A DNA stretch of 64,000 nucleotides from JAHEEM01 sp036396795 (GTDB taxonomy: Bacteria; Pseudomonadota; Gammaproteobacteria; Steroidobacterales; Rariloculaceae). The notes beneath the pieces were generated by a model that searched no databases, was not told the origin of the DNA, and saw nothing but the letters and a program-made list of their open reading frames with translations. Shown in pieces: positions 40,417 to 49,014 of the stretch. The stretch spans positions 13,298-77,297 of the forward strand of contig DASWKF010000103.1 in the NCBI GenBank assembly GCA_036396795.1. Direction: 5' to 3'. The first letter of the stretch is position 1. Each line of letters starts with the position of its first letter. The position numbers were made by a program, and so were the translations under genes.

Positions 40417-41382
40417 GTGGAAGGTCTTATCACATTGCTGCAACAATGGATCGAGGATCCGCAGACGCTGCGTCTGGTCGTCGTCGTTCTGATGAGCGGC
40501 ACGTTCGTGATCTTCGGTCTCGGTCTGGGCTTCCTGGCGCTCAGCGCCACCGACCCGATCCGCCGCCGCTTGAGCCGCGGGGCCAAACGAGAGGTAAAGA
40601 AGGAGAAAGGCCGCACGCTCGTTTGGATCAATACGATGCTCGGACCTGTGTCCAGCTACGTGTTGCCGCAGAGTGAGATCGAGCGCGATCGTATCAACCA
40701 GAAACTCGTGCACGCCGGGTTCCGTTCACCGAGTGCAGTGCAAAATTTCTATGCGATCAAGGTCGTGCTCGCGATCATGCTGCCGGCGATCGTTCTCCTC
40801 ATCTCCCGCTGGCTGCCGAACCTAACGACCCAGATGGAGCTCATTGCCATCGTCGGCGCCTGCGGCGCCGGCATGCTCATGCCGAACATGGTGCTCGATC
40901 GCCTAATGCAGAACCGCAAGAGAAAGCTCCGCAACGGCTTTCCGGACGCGCTGGACATGCTCGTCGTTTGCGTGGAGGCAGGCCTCGGCATGTCGCAGGC
41001 CATCCAACGTGTTGCCGACGAGCTCGGAGTCAGCCATCCAGAGCTCGCCCAGGAGCTCGCGCTGGTCAATGCGGAGATACGCGCGGGCGTCGATCGAGTC
41101 GCGGCGCTCAAGAATCTCGCATATCGCACGGGGCTCGAGGACGTTCAGGGGCTCGTGAGCCTTCTCGTGCAGACGCTGCGCTTCGGCACGAGCATCGCCG
41201 AATCTCTGCGCGTCTACTCGGTTGAGTTCCGCGACAAGCGCATGCAGAAGGCCGAGGAGCAAGCCGCGAAGATCGGCACGAAGATGGTCTTTCCGCTTGT
41301 CATCTTCCTGTTTCCCGGCTTCTTCGTCGTCGCCGTGGGACCCGCAGTCGTGGGATTGGTTTCCGTATTCCAGACAATATAG
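40417..41382 (+). CDS. tadC: Tad platform protein TadC
   Basis: A 321-residue T2SS-F family protein paired with TadB. GTG start with GGAG six bases upstream. It has an N-terminal helix (LVVVVLMSGTFVIFGLGLGFLAL), a basic linker, two helices at about 110-150, then RNGFPDALDMLVVCVEAGLGMSQAIQRVADELGVSHPELAQELALVNAEIRAGVDRVAALKNLAYRTG and FGTSIAESLRVYSVEFRDKRMQKAEEQAAKIGTKMVFPLVIFLFPGFFVVAVGPA, the classic TadC ending. Part of the assembly platform. Confidence 0.92.
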   Translation: MEGLITLLQQWIEDPQTLRLVVVVLMSGTFVIFGLGLGFLALSATDPIRRRLSRGAKREVKKEKGRTLVWINTMLGPVSSYVLPQSEIERDRINQKLVHAGFRSPSAVQNFYAIKVVLAIMLPAIVLLISRWLPNLTTQMELIAIVGACGAGMLMPNMVLDRLMQNRKRKLRNGFPDALDMLVVCVEAGLGMSQAIQRVADELGVSHPELAQELALVNAEIRAGVDRVAALKNLAYRTGLEDVQGLVSLLVQTLRFGTSIAESLRVYSVEFRDKRMQKAEEQAAKIGTKMVFPLVIFLFPGFFVVAVGPAVVGLVSVFQTI

Positions 41383-41400
41383 AGCGAAGGAGAGCAACAG

Positions 41401-42369
41401 ATGACAGGGAATGTGCAACGGCTCCGCCCTTTCAGGGTGACGCTCGCGCTCGTCGGTCTTTTTCTGCTGACGGGCTGCGCGACGACCGCCAGCCGCGGAA
41501 GGGCCGACTCGACAGAGGCTCAGCCCCCATCGACGGAGCAATCGCTCGCTGCCGGCGACGAAGCCGCGCGGCGCGGGGACTTCGAGCGCGCCCTCGCCTA
41601 CTACCTGCGCGCAGTCGGAGCGGAACCGACAGTCGAGGGCTGGATCAGGATCGGTGCGGTATCGACGCGGTTGGGCAACTCGGAGCGCGCCCTGCACGCT
41701 TATCTTCAGGTCATTGCGCTCGAGCCGAATCGAGCCGACGCGCTGGAGGGGGCCGGGCTCGAGCACATGGCGCTCGGAGACGCCGCGGCCGCGCGCGAGC
41801 ACCTCGCACGAGCGGTCGAGATCGATCCACAGCGTTGGCGCTCACACAACGCTCTCGGCATTCTGGCCGACCAGGCGGAAGATCACGGCTCGGCGATCGC
41901 GCACTACGAGACGGCGCTCGATCTCAACCCCAGATCACCGATGCTGTTGAATAATCTGGGCTATTCGAGGCATCTGTCGGGCGACCTCGATCAAGCCGCC
42001 CGCGACTTCTATGCCGCCACGCAAGCGGACCCGAGCTACAAGCCCGCCTGGTCGAATCTCGCTTTGGTGTATGCCCATCGCGGCCTGTACTCGGAAGCTG
42101 TGCAGACGCTCTTGAAAATAGAGGACAAGCCAACGGCGTACAACGATATCGGCTATGTCGCCTTCCAACGCGGCGATCTGCCTGAATCGGAGATGCTGCT
42201 GAGTGAGGCCGTGCGCCTCTCGCCCGTCTATTACGAGACGGCCAACAAGAACCTGGAGTCGGTGCGTGCCAGAATGCGCGGCCAAACGGACGCGAGCCCC
42301 GCACTCGGCAAACCATTTCCAGATCTGATCTCGGGCAGCCTTACCGCCGCCGGACGCGATGGGAGCTGA
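41401..42369 (+). CDS. tadD: TPR lipoprotein TadD
   Basis: A 322-residue lipoprotein (lipobox LLTGCAT, Cys about 25) with at least five tetratricopeptide repeats, for instance AAGDEAARRGDFERALAYYLRAVGAEP, VSTRLGNSERALHAYLQVIALEPN, GLEHMALGDAAAAREHLARAVEIDPQ and LGILADQAEDHGSAIAHYETALDLNPR. TadD is the pilotin-like TPR protein of Tad systems, thought to help the secretin reach the outer membrane. AAGGAGAG precedes the ATG. It ends the canonical tad set, but the next gene starts one base after its stop. Confidence 0.88.
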   Translation: MTGNVQRLRPFRVTLALVGLFLLTGCATTASRGRADSTEAQPPSTEQSLAAGDEAARRGDFERALAYYLRAVGAEPTVEGWIRIGAVSTRLGNSERALHAYLQVIALEPNRADALEGAGLEHMALGDAAAAREHLARAVEIDPQRWRSHNALGILADQAEDHGSAIAHYETALDLNPRSPMLLNNLGYSRHLSGDLDQAARDFYAATQADPSYKPAWSNLALVYAHRGLYSEAVQTLLKIEDKPTAYNDIGYVAFQRGDLPESEMLLSEAVRLSPVYYETANKNLESVRARMRGQTDASPALGKPFPDLISGSLTAAGRDGS

Positions 42370-42370
42370 G

Positions 42371-43876
42371 ATGCGCAAGGCAGTACGAGCCTCGAGGGGA
42401 CGGCGGCCTGCGAGGAACCGGCGCGACCGCCGTCGTTGGGTAGCTGCGGCGGGATTGATCTCTTCGCTGGCGGTCCTCGTGACGGTTTGGTCGACGCAAC
42501 CGAGATACCGCGCAACCGCAACCCTTCATCTCGCAGGAAAAACATTGCCGCCAGACACGGGGGCCGATGCCCGCAGCTTCGCTCAGGAGCATTTGCAGGC
42601 CAGGCACGGCCGCATGATGGGCTCGCTTCGGCCGCGACGCGAAGTCGGGCTGTCCATCATCGAGGTCGAGACCACCACCTCGGGCGCCTCTGAGCGCCCT
42701 TCGGTCTCAATCGGCTTCGAGATCTTCGTGGATGACTCGAATCCGCGAGCGGCAGAGCGCGCCACCAGCGATGTCGCCGCCGCCTATCTGGAGGATCATC
42801 GGCGCGCGACGACAACACCACCTGTTCCAGCCGAGACGCTCGAAGCGGCGCGCGTAGCCTCGAAGAAAGCCGCCGCCGAGCTCGAACGGCTCGCGCATGA
42901 GACGGAGAAGTTCGAGCAAGACAACGCCGCCGGCCTATCGGGAATGGAGGAGTTGAACGCTCAGACGATCGAGCAATCGGAACGTGAGGAGACGCGCGTC
43001 AGCCAGGAGCTGCGCATGCTGGAAGGACGCAGAAACGAGCTCGACCGCGGGTTGCAGGACATGCAGCGTGGAGCGGCGCAGTTCAGCGTGGACTCCAGTA
43101 GAGCCCTGTCCAGCGAGCTGCTCGCAGCGGCACAAGCCCGATGGGCCGTGCTGCGAGGTCTCTACGGCCGGGAGTATTCGCAAGCAGTGGAGCTCGGGGC
43201 GGCGATCAGGGAGGCCGAGGCAGCCGCCAACGATCGCACCAATGCGCTCGTGGCGGAGCTGGAGGAAGCCAGGTCCGAGTTCAATCGTCTGCAGAGACTG
43301 CATCCCATCGACCACCCCGATGTCGTTCTTCTAGCCCATCGCGTTTCCGCATTGGAAGTGGACGTCGCCGAGACACGCGTTACGGGTCTGACGAACCGGG
43401 AGCAAGCGTACATAGAGGATCTTGCTCGGGAACGAGGTGCGATCGACGGTCAGATCAATGAGCTGCGAGACCGCCTGGCGGCGCTGCAGACGCAGAGAGC
43501 CGACCGCGAGTCACTTGTCCAGCAAGCACCCGTACTGGAGCAACAGTACGCCATTCTGCAGGAGCAACTGACGAACGCTCGGATGCGGCACGAGACGATG
43601 AACGCCGAGTACGCTGCTTTGCAGGCTGTGATGGACGGCGCGCGCGCTGAAAGGCCGGGAGAGCTGTCACTCGCAGCCGGGGGGCAGACTAGGCGCTTGA
43701 TCATGAGTGGGCCAGCCGTCATCGGCGGAGTGCTCTGCCTGCTGGGCTTCCTGACGGTCATGTGGCTCATCGGACGCATCGAGAGCGCGCATCGCACGAT
43801 AGACGGCGCGGAGCTGGTCGCGAGATTGCAGGGGCAGCCACCGCTCGCCGAGATCCCAACGTTGCAGGTTCATTGA
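42371..43876 (+). CDS. Wzc/GumC-like polysaccharide chain-length protein
   Basis: A 501-residue PCP-type protein with GGGAG five bases before its ATG. It has an N-terminal helix (WVAAAGLISSLAVLVTVWS), the Wzz-like 'RYRATATLHL' entry, a very long coiled coil (about 150-430, e.g. LEELARETEKFEQDN-type and LERERGAIDGQINELRDRLAALQ), a C-terminal helix (IMSGPAVIGGVLCLLGFLTVMWLIG) and a short tail. No tyrosine-rich tail or kinase domain is fused, so the partner is the next gene. Such proteins set exopolysaccharide chain length. It overlaps nothing but continues the tad operon. Confidence 0.82.
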   Translation: MRKAVRASRGRRPARNRRDRRRWVAAAGLISSLAVLVTVWSTQPRYRATATLHLAGKTLPPDTGADARSFAQEHLQARHGRMMGSLRPRREVGLSIIEVETTTSGASERPSVSIGFEIFVDDSNPRAAERATSDVAAAYLEDHRRATTTPPVPAETLEAARVASKKAAAELERLAHETEKFEQDNAAGLSGMEELNAQTIEQSEREETRVSQELRMLEGRRNELDRGLQDMQRGAAQFSVDSSRALSSELLAAAQARWAVLRGLYGREYSQAVELGAAIREAEAAANDRTNALVAELEEARSEFNRLQRLHPIDHPDVVLLAHRVSALEVDVAETRVTGLTNREQAYIEDLARERGAIDGQINELRDRLAALQTQRADRESLVQQAPVLEQQYAILQEQLTNARMRHETMNAEYAALQAVMDGARAERPGELSLAAGGQTRRLIMSGPAVIGGVLCLLGFLTVMWLIGRIESAHRTIDGAELVARLQGQPPLAEIPTLQVH

Positions 43877-43883
43877 GGTCCTC

Positions 43884-44717
43884 ATGGATAGCCTTCGCAA
43901 CGCCATGGAAGCCGCCATCCAGGAGCACTGGAAGGGGCCGGCGCGTCCCCAAGCGGCGACCGGATCGCCGCGGGTCGACGCCGGCTCTCGCATTCGAGAT
44001 CGCGGCGCCCACCTTCGTCGCGGGCTGCGACCGGCCGCAGGCAAGCTTTCGCCCCGCTCACTACCGGTACCTGTCGAGACGCTTGCCCGTAACCGCCTGG
44101 TCGCGGCCCTGCCCGAAAATCAGGAGCGCCAGGCCTATTGCCTCTTGCAGGCAGCCGTCATGCAACGTCTTACCCACGGAGGCCGCGTCATAGGCGTGAC
44201 CGGTCCGTGCCACGGGAGCGGGAAAACACTGACAACCGCGAACCTCGCCATCAGCCTCGCAGTAGATGCTCACCGGCCGACCATAGTCACGGACTTCAAT
44301 CTACACGCGCCCCGCATCCATGAACTCTTCGATTTCGTTCCCGAAACGGGGGTGGAAGACTGCCTTTTCAATGGCGTTCCCATTTCGGATGCCCTCGTCT
44401 CCCTTGGGATCGATCTCGTCGCAGTGCTTGCCGCGCAGGGCAAATGCGAGAACGTCGATCAAGTGCTGAGATCGTGCCATCTCGATGCATTACTCGGCGC
44501 GATCAAAGCGTCCTACCCGGATACGACCATTCTGATCGACTTGCCGTCTGTTGCTACGGCCAGTGACGCGCAAGCTTTCGAAGCCTTGGTCGACGGAATC
44601 TTGCTGGTGATCGAGGACGGTGTGACGAGAGAGCGCGATTACCGGCGCGTATTGGCATGCTTCAGCGAACGCAAGCTGATCGGCACCGTGCTCAATAGAG
44701 CGCGCAGCCGCACGTAA
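43884..44717 (+). CDS. BY-kinase/CpsD-like ATPase partner of the chain-length protein
   Basis: A 277-residue cytoplasmic P-loop protein. After a basic, disordered-looking start (to about 65), Walker A GPCHGSGKT lies near 107-115, Walker A' TIVTDFNLHAPRIHELFDF near 135 with the key Asp, and Walker B-like TILIDLPSVATASDA near 215. These are the marks of bacterial tyrosine kinases of the CpsD/XrtA-associated type. Unusually, the C-terminus (LIGTVLNRARSRT) has no tyrosine cluster, so autophosphorylation on a tail is unlikely; it may act as an ATPase only. It begins eight bases after the chain-length gene. Confidence 0.78.
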   Translation: MDSLRNAMEAAIQEHWKGPARPQAATGSPRVDAGSRIRDRGAHLRRGLRPAAGKLSPRSLPVPVETLARNRLVAALPENQERQAYCLLQAAVMQRLTHGGRVIGVTGPCHGSGKTLTTANLAISLAVDAHRPTIVTDFNLHAPRIHELFDFVPETGVEDCLFNGVPISDALVSLGIDLVAVLAAQGKCENVDQVLRSCHLDALLGAIKASYPDTTILIDLPSVATASDAQAFEALVDGILLVIEDGVTRERDYRRVLACFSERKLIGTVLNRARSRT

Positions 44718-44728
44718 GGCGAGCCTTC

Positions 44729-45607
44729 ATGTACGAGAAGTTCTACCACCTCGATCGTAGTCCCTTTTCGCTGTTGCCCGACCCGGCGTTTCTTTTTCTA
44801 TCACGTAAGCATGCCATGGCATTGACACTGCTCAAGTACAGCCTGATGAGCAAGCATCCGTTCACAGTCATTGCGGGAGAGGTGGGGGCCGGTAAGACCA
44901 CGCTGGTCAACAGGCTTCTCGACGACCTCGATGACCGGCACACGGTAGGGCTGATCAACTTCACGGATCCAGGTGTCACCCAACTATGGCCCTGGATCCT
45001 GCACGCCTTCGGCCTGGGCCACTCCAAGAGGAGCGTGGTCGAAATGTACGACGACTTCCTGACATTTCTCTGTGCCGGCTATGAGCGCGAACGCACGTTC
45101 GTCCTGATCGTCGACGAGGCACAGAATCTCGGCCCGACGGCACTGGAGAATCTGCGCATGCTGTCGAACGTGAATGCCAGAGAGACGTTGTTGCAATTGA
45201 TTCTCGTCGGTCAGCCGGAGTTCTGCGAAACGCTCAAACGCCCGGATTTTCGCCAGCTCAATCAACGAATCTCCGTCTTCTATCGTCTCAATCCTCTCTC
45301 CAAGAACGAAACGCAAGCGTACATAGACCATCGGCTCGGAGTCGCCGGCGGACGGCCGGGCACGTTCAGCGCCAAGGCGATCTCGCTGATCTGGGCCGAA
45401 AGCGATGGGATTGCCCGAAGGATCAATACGCTGTGCGACCTCGCCCTCGTCTACGGCTTCGCGAGCAACAAACCCATCATAGAGGGGGATCTGGTGAGCG
45501 AGATGCTTGCTGATCGACGAGACCTTGCGGTCGAGACGGAAATGCCCTCAGAGATCCCAGCAACTTCCGCTCGGCCGCGTGCCGTCCATGATCAGCGAAG
45601 GCACTAG
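44729..45607 (+). CDS. ExeA/GspA-like AAA ATPase
   Basis: A 292-residue ATPase starting MYEKFYHLDRSPFSLLPDPAFLFLSRKHAMALTLL, the standard ExeA N-terminus. Walker A GEVGAGKTTLV lies near residues 50-60, Walker B FVLIVDEAQNL near 123, and the AAA sensor RQLNQRISVFYRLNPLS near 185. It has no C-terminal transmembrane or peptidoglycan-binding segment as in ExeA of type II secretion; this shorter form is what is found with XrtA/exopolysaccharide loci. With the two preceding genes it forms the polysaccharide sub-block. Confidence 0.85.
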   Translation: MYEKFYHLDRSPFSLLPDPAFLFLSRKHAMALTLLKYSLMSKHPFTVIAGEVGAGKTTLVNRLLDDLDDRHTVGLINFTDPGVTQLWPWILHAFGLGHSKRSVVEMYDDFLTFLCAGYERERTFVLIVDEAQNLGPTALENLRMLSNVNARETLLQLILVGQPEFCETLKRPDFRQLNQRISVFYRLNPLSKNETQAYIDHRLGVAGGRPGTFSAKAISLIWAESDGIARRINTLCDLALVYGFASNKPIIEGDLVSEMLADRRDLAVETEMPSEIPATSARPRAVHDQRRH

Positions 45608-45612
45608 AATCC

Positions 45613-46347
45613 GTGAAGCGTCACTCGATCTTGCTTCTGATTGCCTGCTCGCTGGTCTCGCAAGCGCGCGCAGGACTCCTTGAAGGTCACGAAGCGTTCG
45701 CTGTCGGCGATTTCGATCGCGCCTACGCTGAATTTCTACCGCTTGCAGGAAGGAACAACTGGATCGCCGCTTACTATCTGGGCGTAATGCACATGGAGGG
45801 TCTCGGCGTCGCGGCAAACGCAGAGAACGGCGCACGCTGGTTGAGGCGAGCGGCAGATAGCGGGCACGCCGGTGCTCAACTTCGCCTCGCCACGGCCTAC
45901 GAAAACGGCGAAGGCGTTGCGCAAGACTATCGGGCGGCCGCTCGATGGATGCTGGAGGCTGCACGCGGCGGGAACGCGGACGCCCAATATTATCTCGGGC
46001 AATACTATCGTGACGGCAGAGGAATCGTGCAGGATGACGCACAGGCGTATGAATGGATCCATCGGTCGGTGGAATATGACATTTCACACGAGCGACTTCT
46101 GGATGCGTTCCTGTTTCTCGGCGCGGCGTGGGAGTGGGGCCGTGGCCTGCGCCAGGACTTGGTTGAGGCGTACAAGTGGTTCTCGCTCGCCGCGAGCTAT
46201 TCGCCGAACGACGCGCGATTGCACGACGAAGCGAGCCGCGCGCTGGGCGCGCTTCGGATCAGAATGAACGTAGCTGAGCTGGAGGAGGCAGGACGGCGAG
46301 CCTACGTATGGCAGCAAGAGAGCATCAGATGTACAGGCCCCAATTGA
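45613..46347 (+). CDS. Sel1-repeat protein
   Basis: A 244-residue protein, GTG start five bases after the previous stop, with a signal peptide (SILLLIACSLVSQARAG). Four Sel1-like TPR units follow: HEAFAVGDFDRAYAEFLPLAGRNN, AAYYLGVMHMEGLGVAANAENGARWLRRAADSG, AQLRLATAYENGEGVAQDYRAAARWMLEAARGG and AQYYLGQYYRDGRGIVQDDAQAYEWIHRSVE, then a longer unit. Sel1 proteins are adaptors, here periplasmic, perhaps stabilising the polysaccharide or pilus machine. It closes the rightward operon. Confidence 0.83.
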   Translation: MKRHSILLLIACSLVSQARAGLLEGHEAFAVGDFDRAYAEFLPLAGRNNWIAAYYLGVMHMEGLGVAANAENGARWLRRAADSGHAGAQLRLATAYENGEGVAQDYRAAARWMLEAARGGNADAQYYLGQYYRDGRGIVQDDAQAYEWIHRSVEYDISHERLLDAFLFLGAAWEWGRGLRQDLVEAYKWFSLAASYSPNDARLHDEASRALGALRIRMNVAELEEAGRRAYVWQQESIRCTGPN

Positions 46348-46722
46348 GCCATGAGCGTCCTCGGATCGACAGCGATGAAGGCCACAGCTCGCAAGTGCGC
46401 GGCAAGCCGGCCTGCCCAAGTCGCCGGCGCGATCACCTGCTACTTGCTCACGGCAATGCGGCCGGCGCACAGGATCTGTATGATTGCCGCCCCGATCGGC
46501 ATGCCAACCATACCTGATCGTGCCATCGCCACCATGCCCGATATGGTGGCAGCCCGAGGAGACGTTCAAGCGTATCTAGCCGCGGGCGACGCCTCCATAA
46601 GCAGCCCGCGGACTACCCATCGGGATTGCGCCGCACGTTAGGGGTATGGCCTGCCTGCACAGCACTTGACGAGTATCGCGCATACTCGAATGCCGCTCAG
46701 CGGCCAATTGGCTCCGATATCA
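46348..46722. other. 375-bp convergent intergenic region with hairpin
   Basis: Between the Sel1 gene and the leftward metallo-beta-lactamase gene. An open frame at 46351-46641 (96 codons, plus strand) lacks a ribosome site and has methionine/alanine-rich low-complexity content, so I do not call it. A near-perfect inverted repeat, CGAGTAT (46670-46676), loop CGCGC, ATACTCG (46682-46688), sits before the 3' end of the leftward gene and may be a two-way terminator, though without U-runs. Confidence 0.45.
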
Positions 46723-47781
46723 TCAGCGGTTCGAGCCTGTCCCTAAGATCGCCGAATACTCCTTGCTGAAACCGTTGCGACTGTTCGTCACGGTGAAACT
46801 ACCGTCGGGTCTGGCGGAAAATTTGATGTAGTGCCCGACGTGCCCCTCGGCCCCATCCAGGTTTGCGATGAGCTCCTCCGGCGAGTTGTCCTGCTCAGCC
46901 GCATTCTCCATTGAGAAATGAGCTTGCCAGATGTCCTGCAATCTCGGTGAGCTGCGAAGCGTCTCGAAGGTGTCGGCGTGCCCACCCTTCACCGCCGCGT
47001 TGTTCATCACCGCAACTCTCGGCCGAACCGCCTGCACCATCACCGGATTCGAACCCCATTCCGCGCCATGTCCCGAGGTGTGGTACACGTCGACGGTACC
47101 GATCAGGTTATTCGGACAAACGAGCCGCTGTTCGTGATTCCAGATCATGTCGCCGAGCTCGAGGAAAACGAAATCGCCGTAGCGAACCACGACGGACACG
47201 ACCTCATCGTTCTCCACCGCGCGTAAGTCGATCTTCGGCACGTGGTTACGGCACAATGGATTCGGCTCGCCGGCCCCGGGCAGCGGTTCGCTGACTTGCT
47301 CACCCGATGATGCCACCACATACACGTCGACAGCGCCGAACGAGAATTTCTCGCCGGGCTCAGCCCGCCTCGCTTTTGCGATGTTTCGCAACGCCAGATA
47401 TCGCTCGAATGACGCGCGTTGCTGCGGTTGCAGCTCGGTAGTGTAGGGACCGTGATCGAGGAACTGTCGGATATTTCGAACAGGCAGCTTGGGCAGGTTC
47501 GCGGCACCTCCTACATGATCGCCGTGGTAGTGCGACACGATCACGTAGTCGAGCACTTGGATCGCTTCCTGCTCTACCAGAGCAAGCATTCGGTCGAAGG
47601 TTTCTTCGCGGCCGGTGTCGAACAACATGGCCTCGCCCGTCGGCGCGATATAGAGAACGGCTTCCCCGCCTTCGGTGTCCAAGACGTAGATGTCGAGACT
47701 GTCCCGGTCCTGTGACAGGGCGACCGTGATCGGCCCAGCCAGCAACACCGAGACGAGCAGACAACGTGATAGGTTGCGCAT
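46723..47781 (-). CDS. Secreted metallo-beta-lactamase-fold hydrolase (ComEC/Rec2-like)
   Basis: A 352-residue exported hydrolase; the ATG has GGAGG four bases ahead and opens a signal peptide ending VALSQ. The MBL core shows the zinc motif SHYHGDHVGG (H-x-H-x-D-H; residues about 87-95), an upstream LYIAPTGEAMLFDTGREETF strand-turn, DVYHTSGHGAEW giving a further His, and VMNNAAVKGGHADTF toward the end. Alpha-helical insertions (residues 110-200) resemble ComEC-type MBL hydrolases. Possible roles are phosphodiester or ester hydrolysis in the periplasm. It is followed on the same strand by the SMP-30-like gene upstream. Confidence 0.83.
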   Translation of the reverse strand: MRNLSRCLLVSVLLAGPITVALSQDRDSLDIYVLDTEGGEAVLYIAPTGEAMLFDTGREETFDRMLALVEQEAIQVLDYVIVSHYHGDHVGGAANLPKLPVRNIRQFLDHGPYTTELQPQQRASFERYLALRNIAKARRAEPGEKFSFGAVDVYVVASSGEQVSEPLPGAGEPNPLCRNHVPKIDLRAVENDEVVSVVVRYGDFVFLELGDMIWNHEQRLVCPNNLIGTVDVYHTSGHGAEWGSNPVMVQAVRPRVAVMNNAAVKGGHADTFETLRSSPRLQDIWQAHFSMENAAEQDNSPEELIANLDGAEGHVGHYIKFSARPDGSFTVTNSRNGFSKEYSAILGTGSNR

Positions 47782-47791
47782 GCATCCTCCG

Positions 47792-48832
47792 CTATTTCGC
47801 GCGTTGCGGTAGTCCCCGCGCAAGCAGTTCAATTTTGTAGAGAGAGCCGGCGCCGGCGACGTACAGCGTCTGTTTCGAAGGCCCGCCGAACGCGAGGTTC
47901 TGGCAGTCTCGCGGGAGACACCGCACCGGTATGATGCCGAGGTGCGCCCCGTCAGGGCTTAGGACCTCCACGCCGCCGCCGGTGGTCACGTAGAGTCGGT
48001 CTTCGCTGTCAACGGCCATCCCGTCCGCGAAGGTCCTGATTCCGCCCAGGCCATTGTCCCGGTTGCTTCGACCCTGCAGAGTGCCGAGCTCGCGCCGGTT
48101 CTGCACGAGACCGTTCGGTTGGATATCCCACGCGATGACATGCTCGCCGTTGGAATCGCTGACATACAGCGTACGTTCGTCGCGGCTGAGCTGAATACCG
48201 TTCGGCCGGATCATGTTCTCCTCGATCCTGATCGGATCACCGCCCGGCGGGATGTAGTACACGGCCGGCGGCAGACGCGGCCCCAAGGGCCTGCCGCCGT
48301 ATCTCTCAAGCAACTCCTCGGCCTGTCCCATCGTGAGCCCGGGATCGGTGAAGTAGACGCCGCCGTCTCTGGTGACGATCAAATCGTTGGGACGGCTGAA
48401 CGGCTGACCTTCGAAGCCGTCCGCGAGCACGGCTTCGCTGCCCGGCGGATAGATCACCCCGATCCTCGTGGACCCATCCCAGGCCTGGGCCGAGATCAAG
48501 CGGCCTTCGGAGTCCTGGGTGACGCCGTGCGACTCGTTGGACTCGGCGACGAGCACCGACACCTGATTGGTCTCGGGGTCCATGCGGTGGATCCGGAGAG
48601 CGTCCGGCTCCGAAAACGCCAGCGATCCGTCCATCAGGCCGATCGGATCATCCAAGCCGTTATACCCTTCCAGGATGCGTACAATCTCCGAGCCACCCTC
48701 GGCCACCCCGGGGATTTCTGTCGCCGCGCCGACGACGACCGGCGTCTGGTTCGGCTGACCCAGCACCAAACGGAACGGCGCCTGCGAGACGAGCGCGGTC
48801 ATGACTACGGCAATCGCTATTCTTGGTTTCAT
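47792..48832 (-). CDS. SMP-30/gluconolactonase-like secreted propeller
   Basis: A 346-residue protein with a signal peptide (IAIAVVMTALVSQAPFRLVLG) and an SGL-type six-bladed propeller. Conserved marks are DGSLAFSEPDALRIHRMDPETNQ, SQAWDGSTRIGVIYPPG, GQPFSRPNDLIVTRDGGVYFTDPG (the metal-binding Asn and Asp of the family), RPNGIQLSRDERTLYVSDSNG and GGIRTFADGMAVDSEDRLYVT, whose N-D and D-G pairs hold the divalent metal. The family hydrolyses sugar lactones. It shares a strand with the hydrolase downstream (gap ten bases), so the two are likely one transcript. Confidence 0.83.
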   Translation of the reverse strand: MKPRIAIAVVMTALVSQAPFRLVLGQPNQTPVVVGAATEIPGVAEGGSEIVRILEGYNGLDDPIGLMDGSLAFSEPDALRIHRMDPETNQVSVLVAESNESHGVTQDSEGRLISAQAWDGSTRIGVIYPPGSEAVLADGFEGQPFSRPNDLIVTRDGGVYFTDPGLTMGQAEELLERYGGRPLGPRLPPAVYYIPPGGDPIRIEENMIRPNGIQLSRDERTLYVSDSNGEHVIAWDIQPNGLVQNRRELGTLQGRSNRDNGLGGIRTFADGMAVDSEDRLYVTTGGGVEVLSPDGAHLGIIPVRCLPRDCQNLAFGGPSKQTLYVAGAGSLYKIELLARGLPQRAK

Positions 48833-49014
48833 GACGATATTCGCTCCAGAATGAGATGGAACCGCCCTTGCCTGCAACCAGAGCACAGCCTAGCAGATAC
48901 CTGGACATCGTCGCGTTCCGCCCGCCTATTTGTGCCGGCGATTGCGAAGTCTCGGGAGCTACACCGGATGATCGCATGCCGCTATGATTGCCTGGGAGAT
49001 CGTACGGGGGACGC

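Noticed and set aside
46351..46641. 96-codon plus-strand ORF after the Sel1 gene
   Set aside because: No ribosome site; Met/Ala-rich sequence without a fold-like pattern; more likely a chance frame in intergenic DNA.
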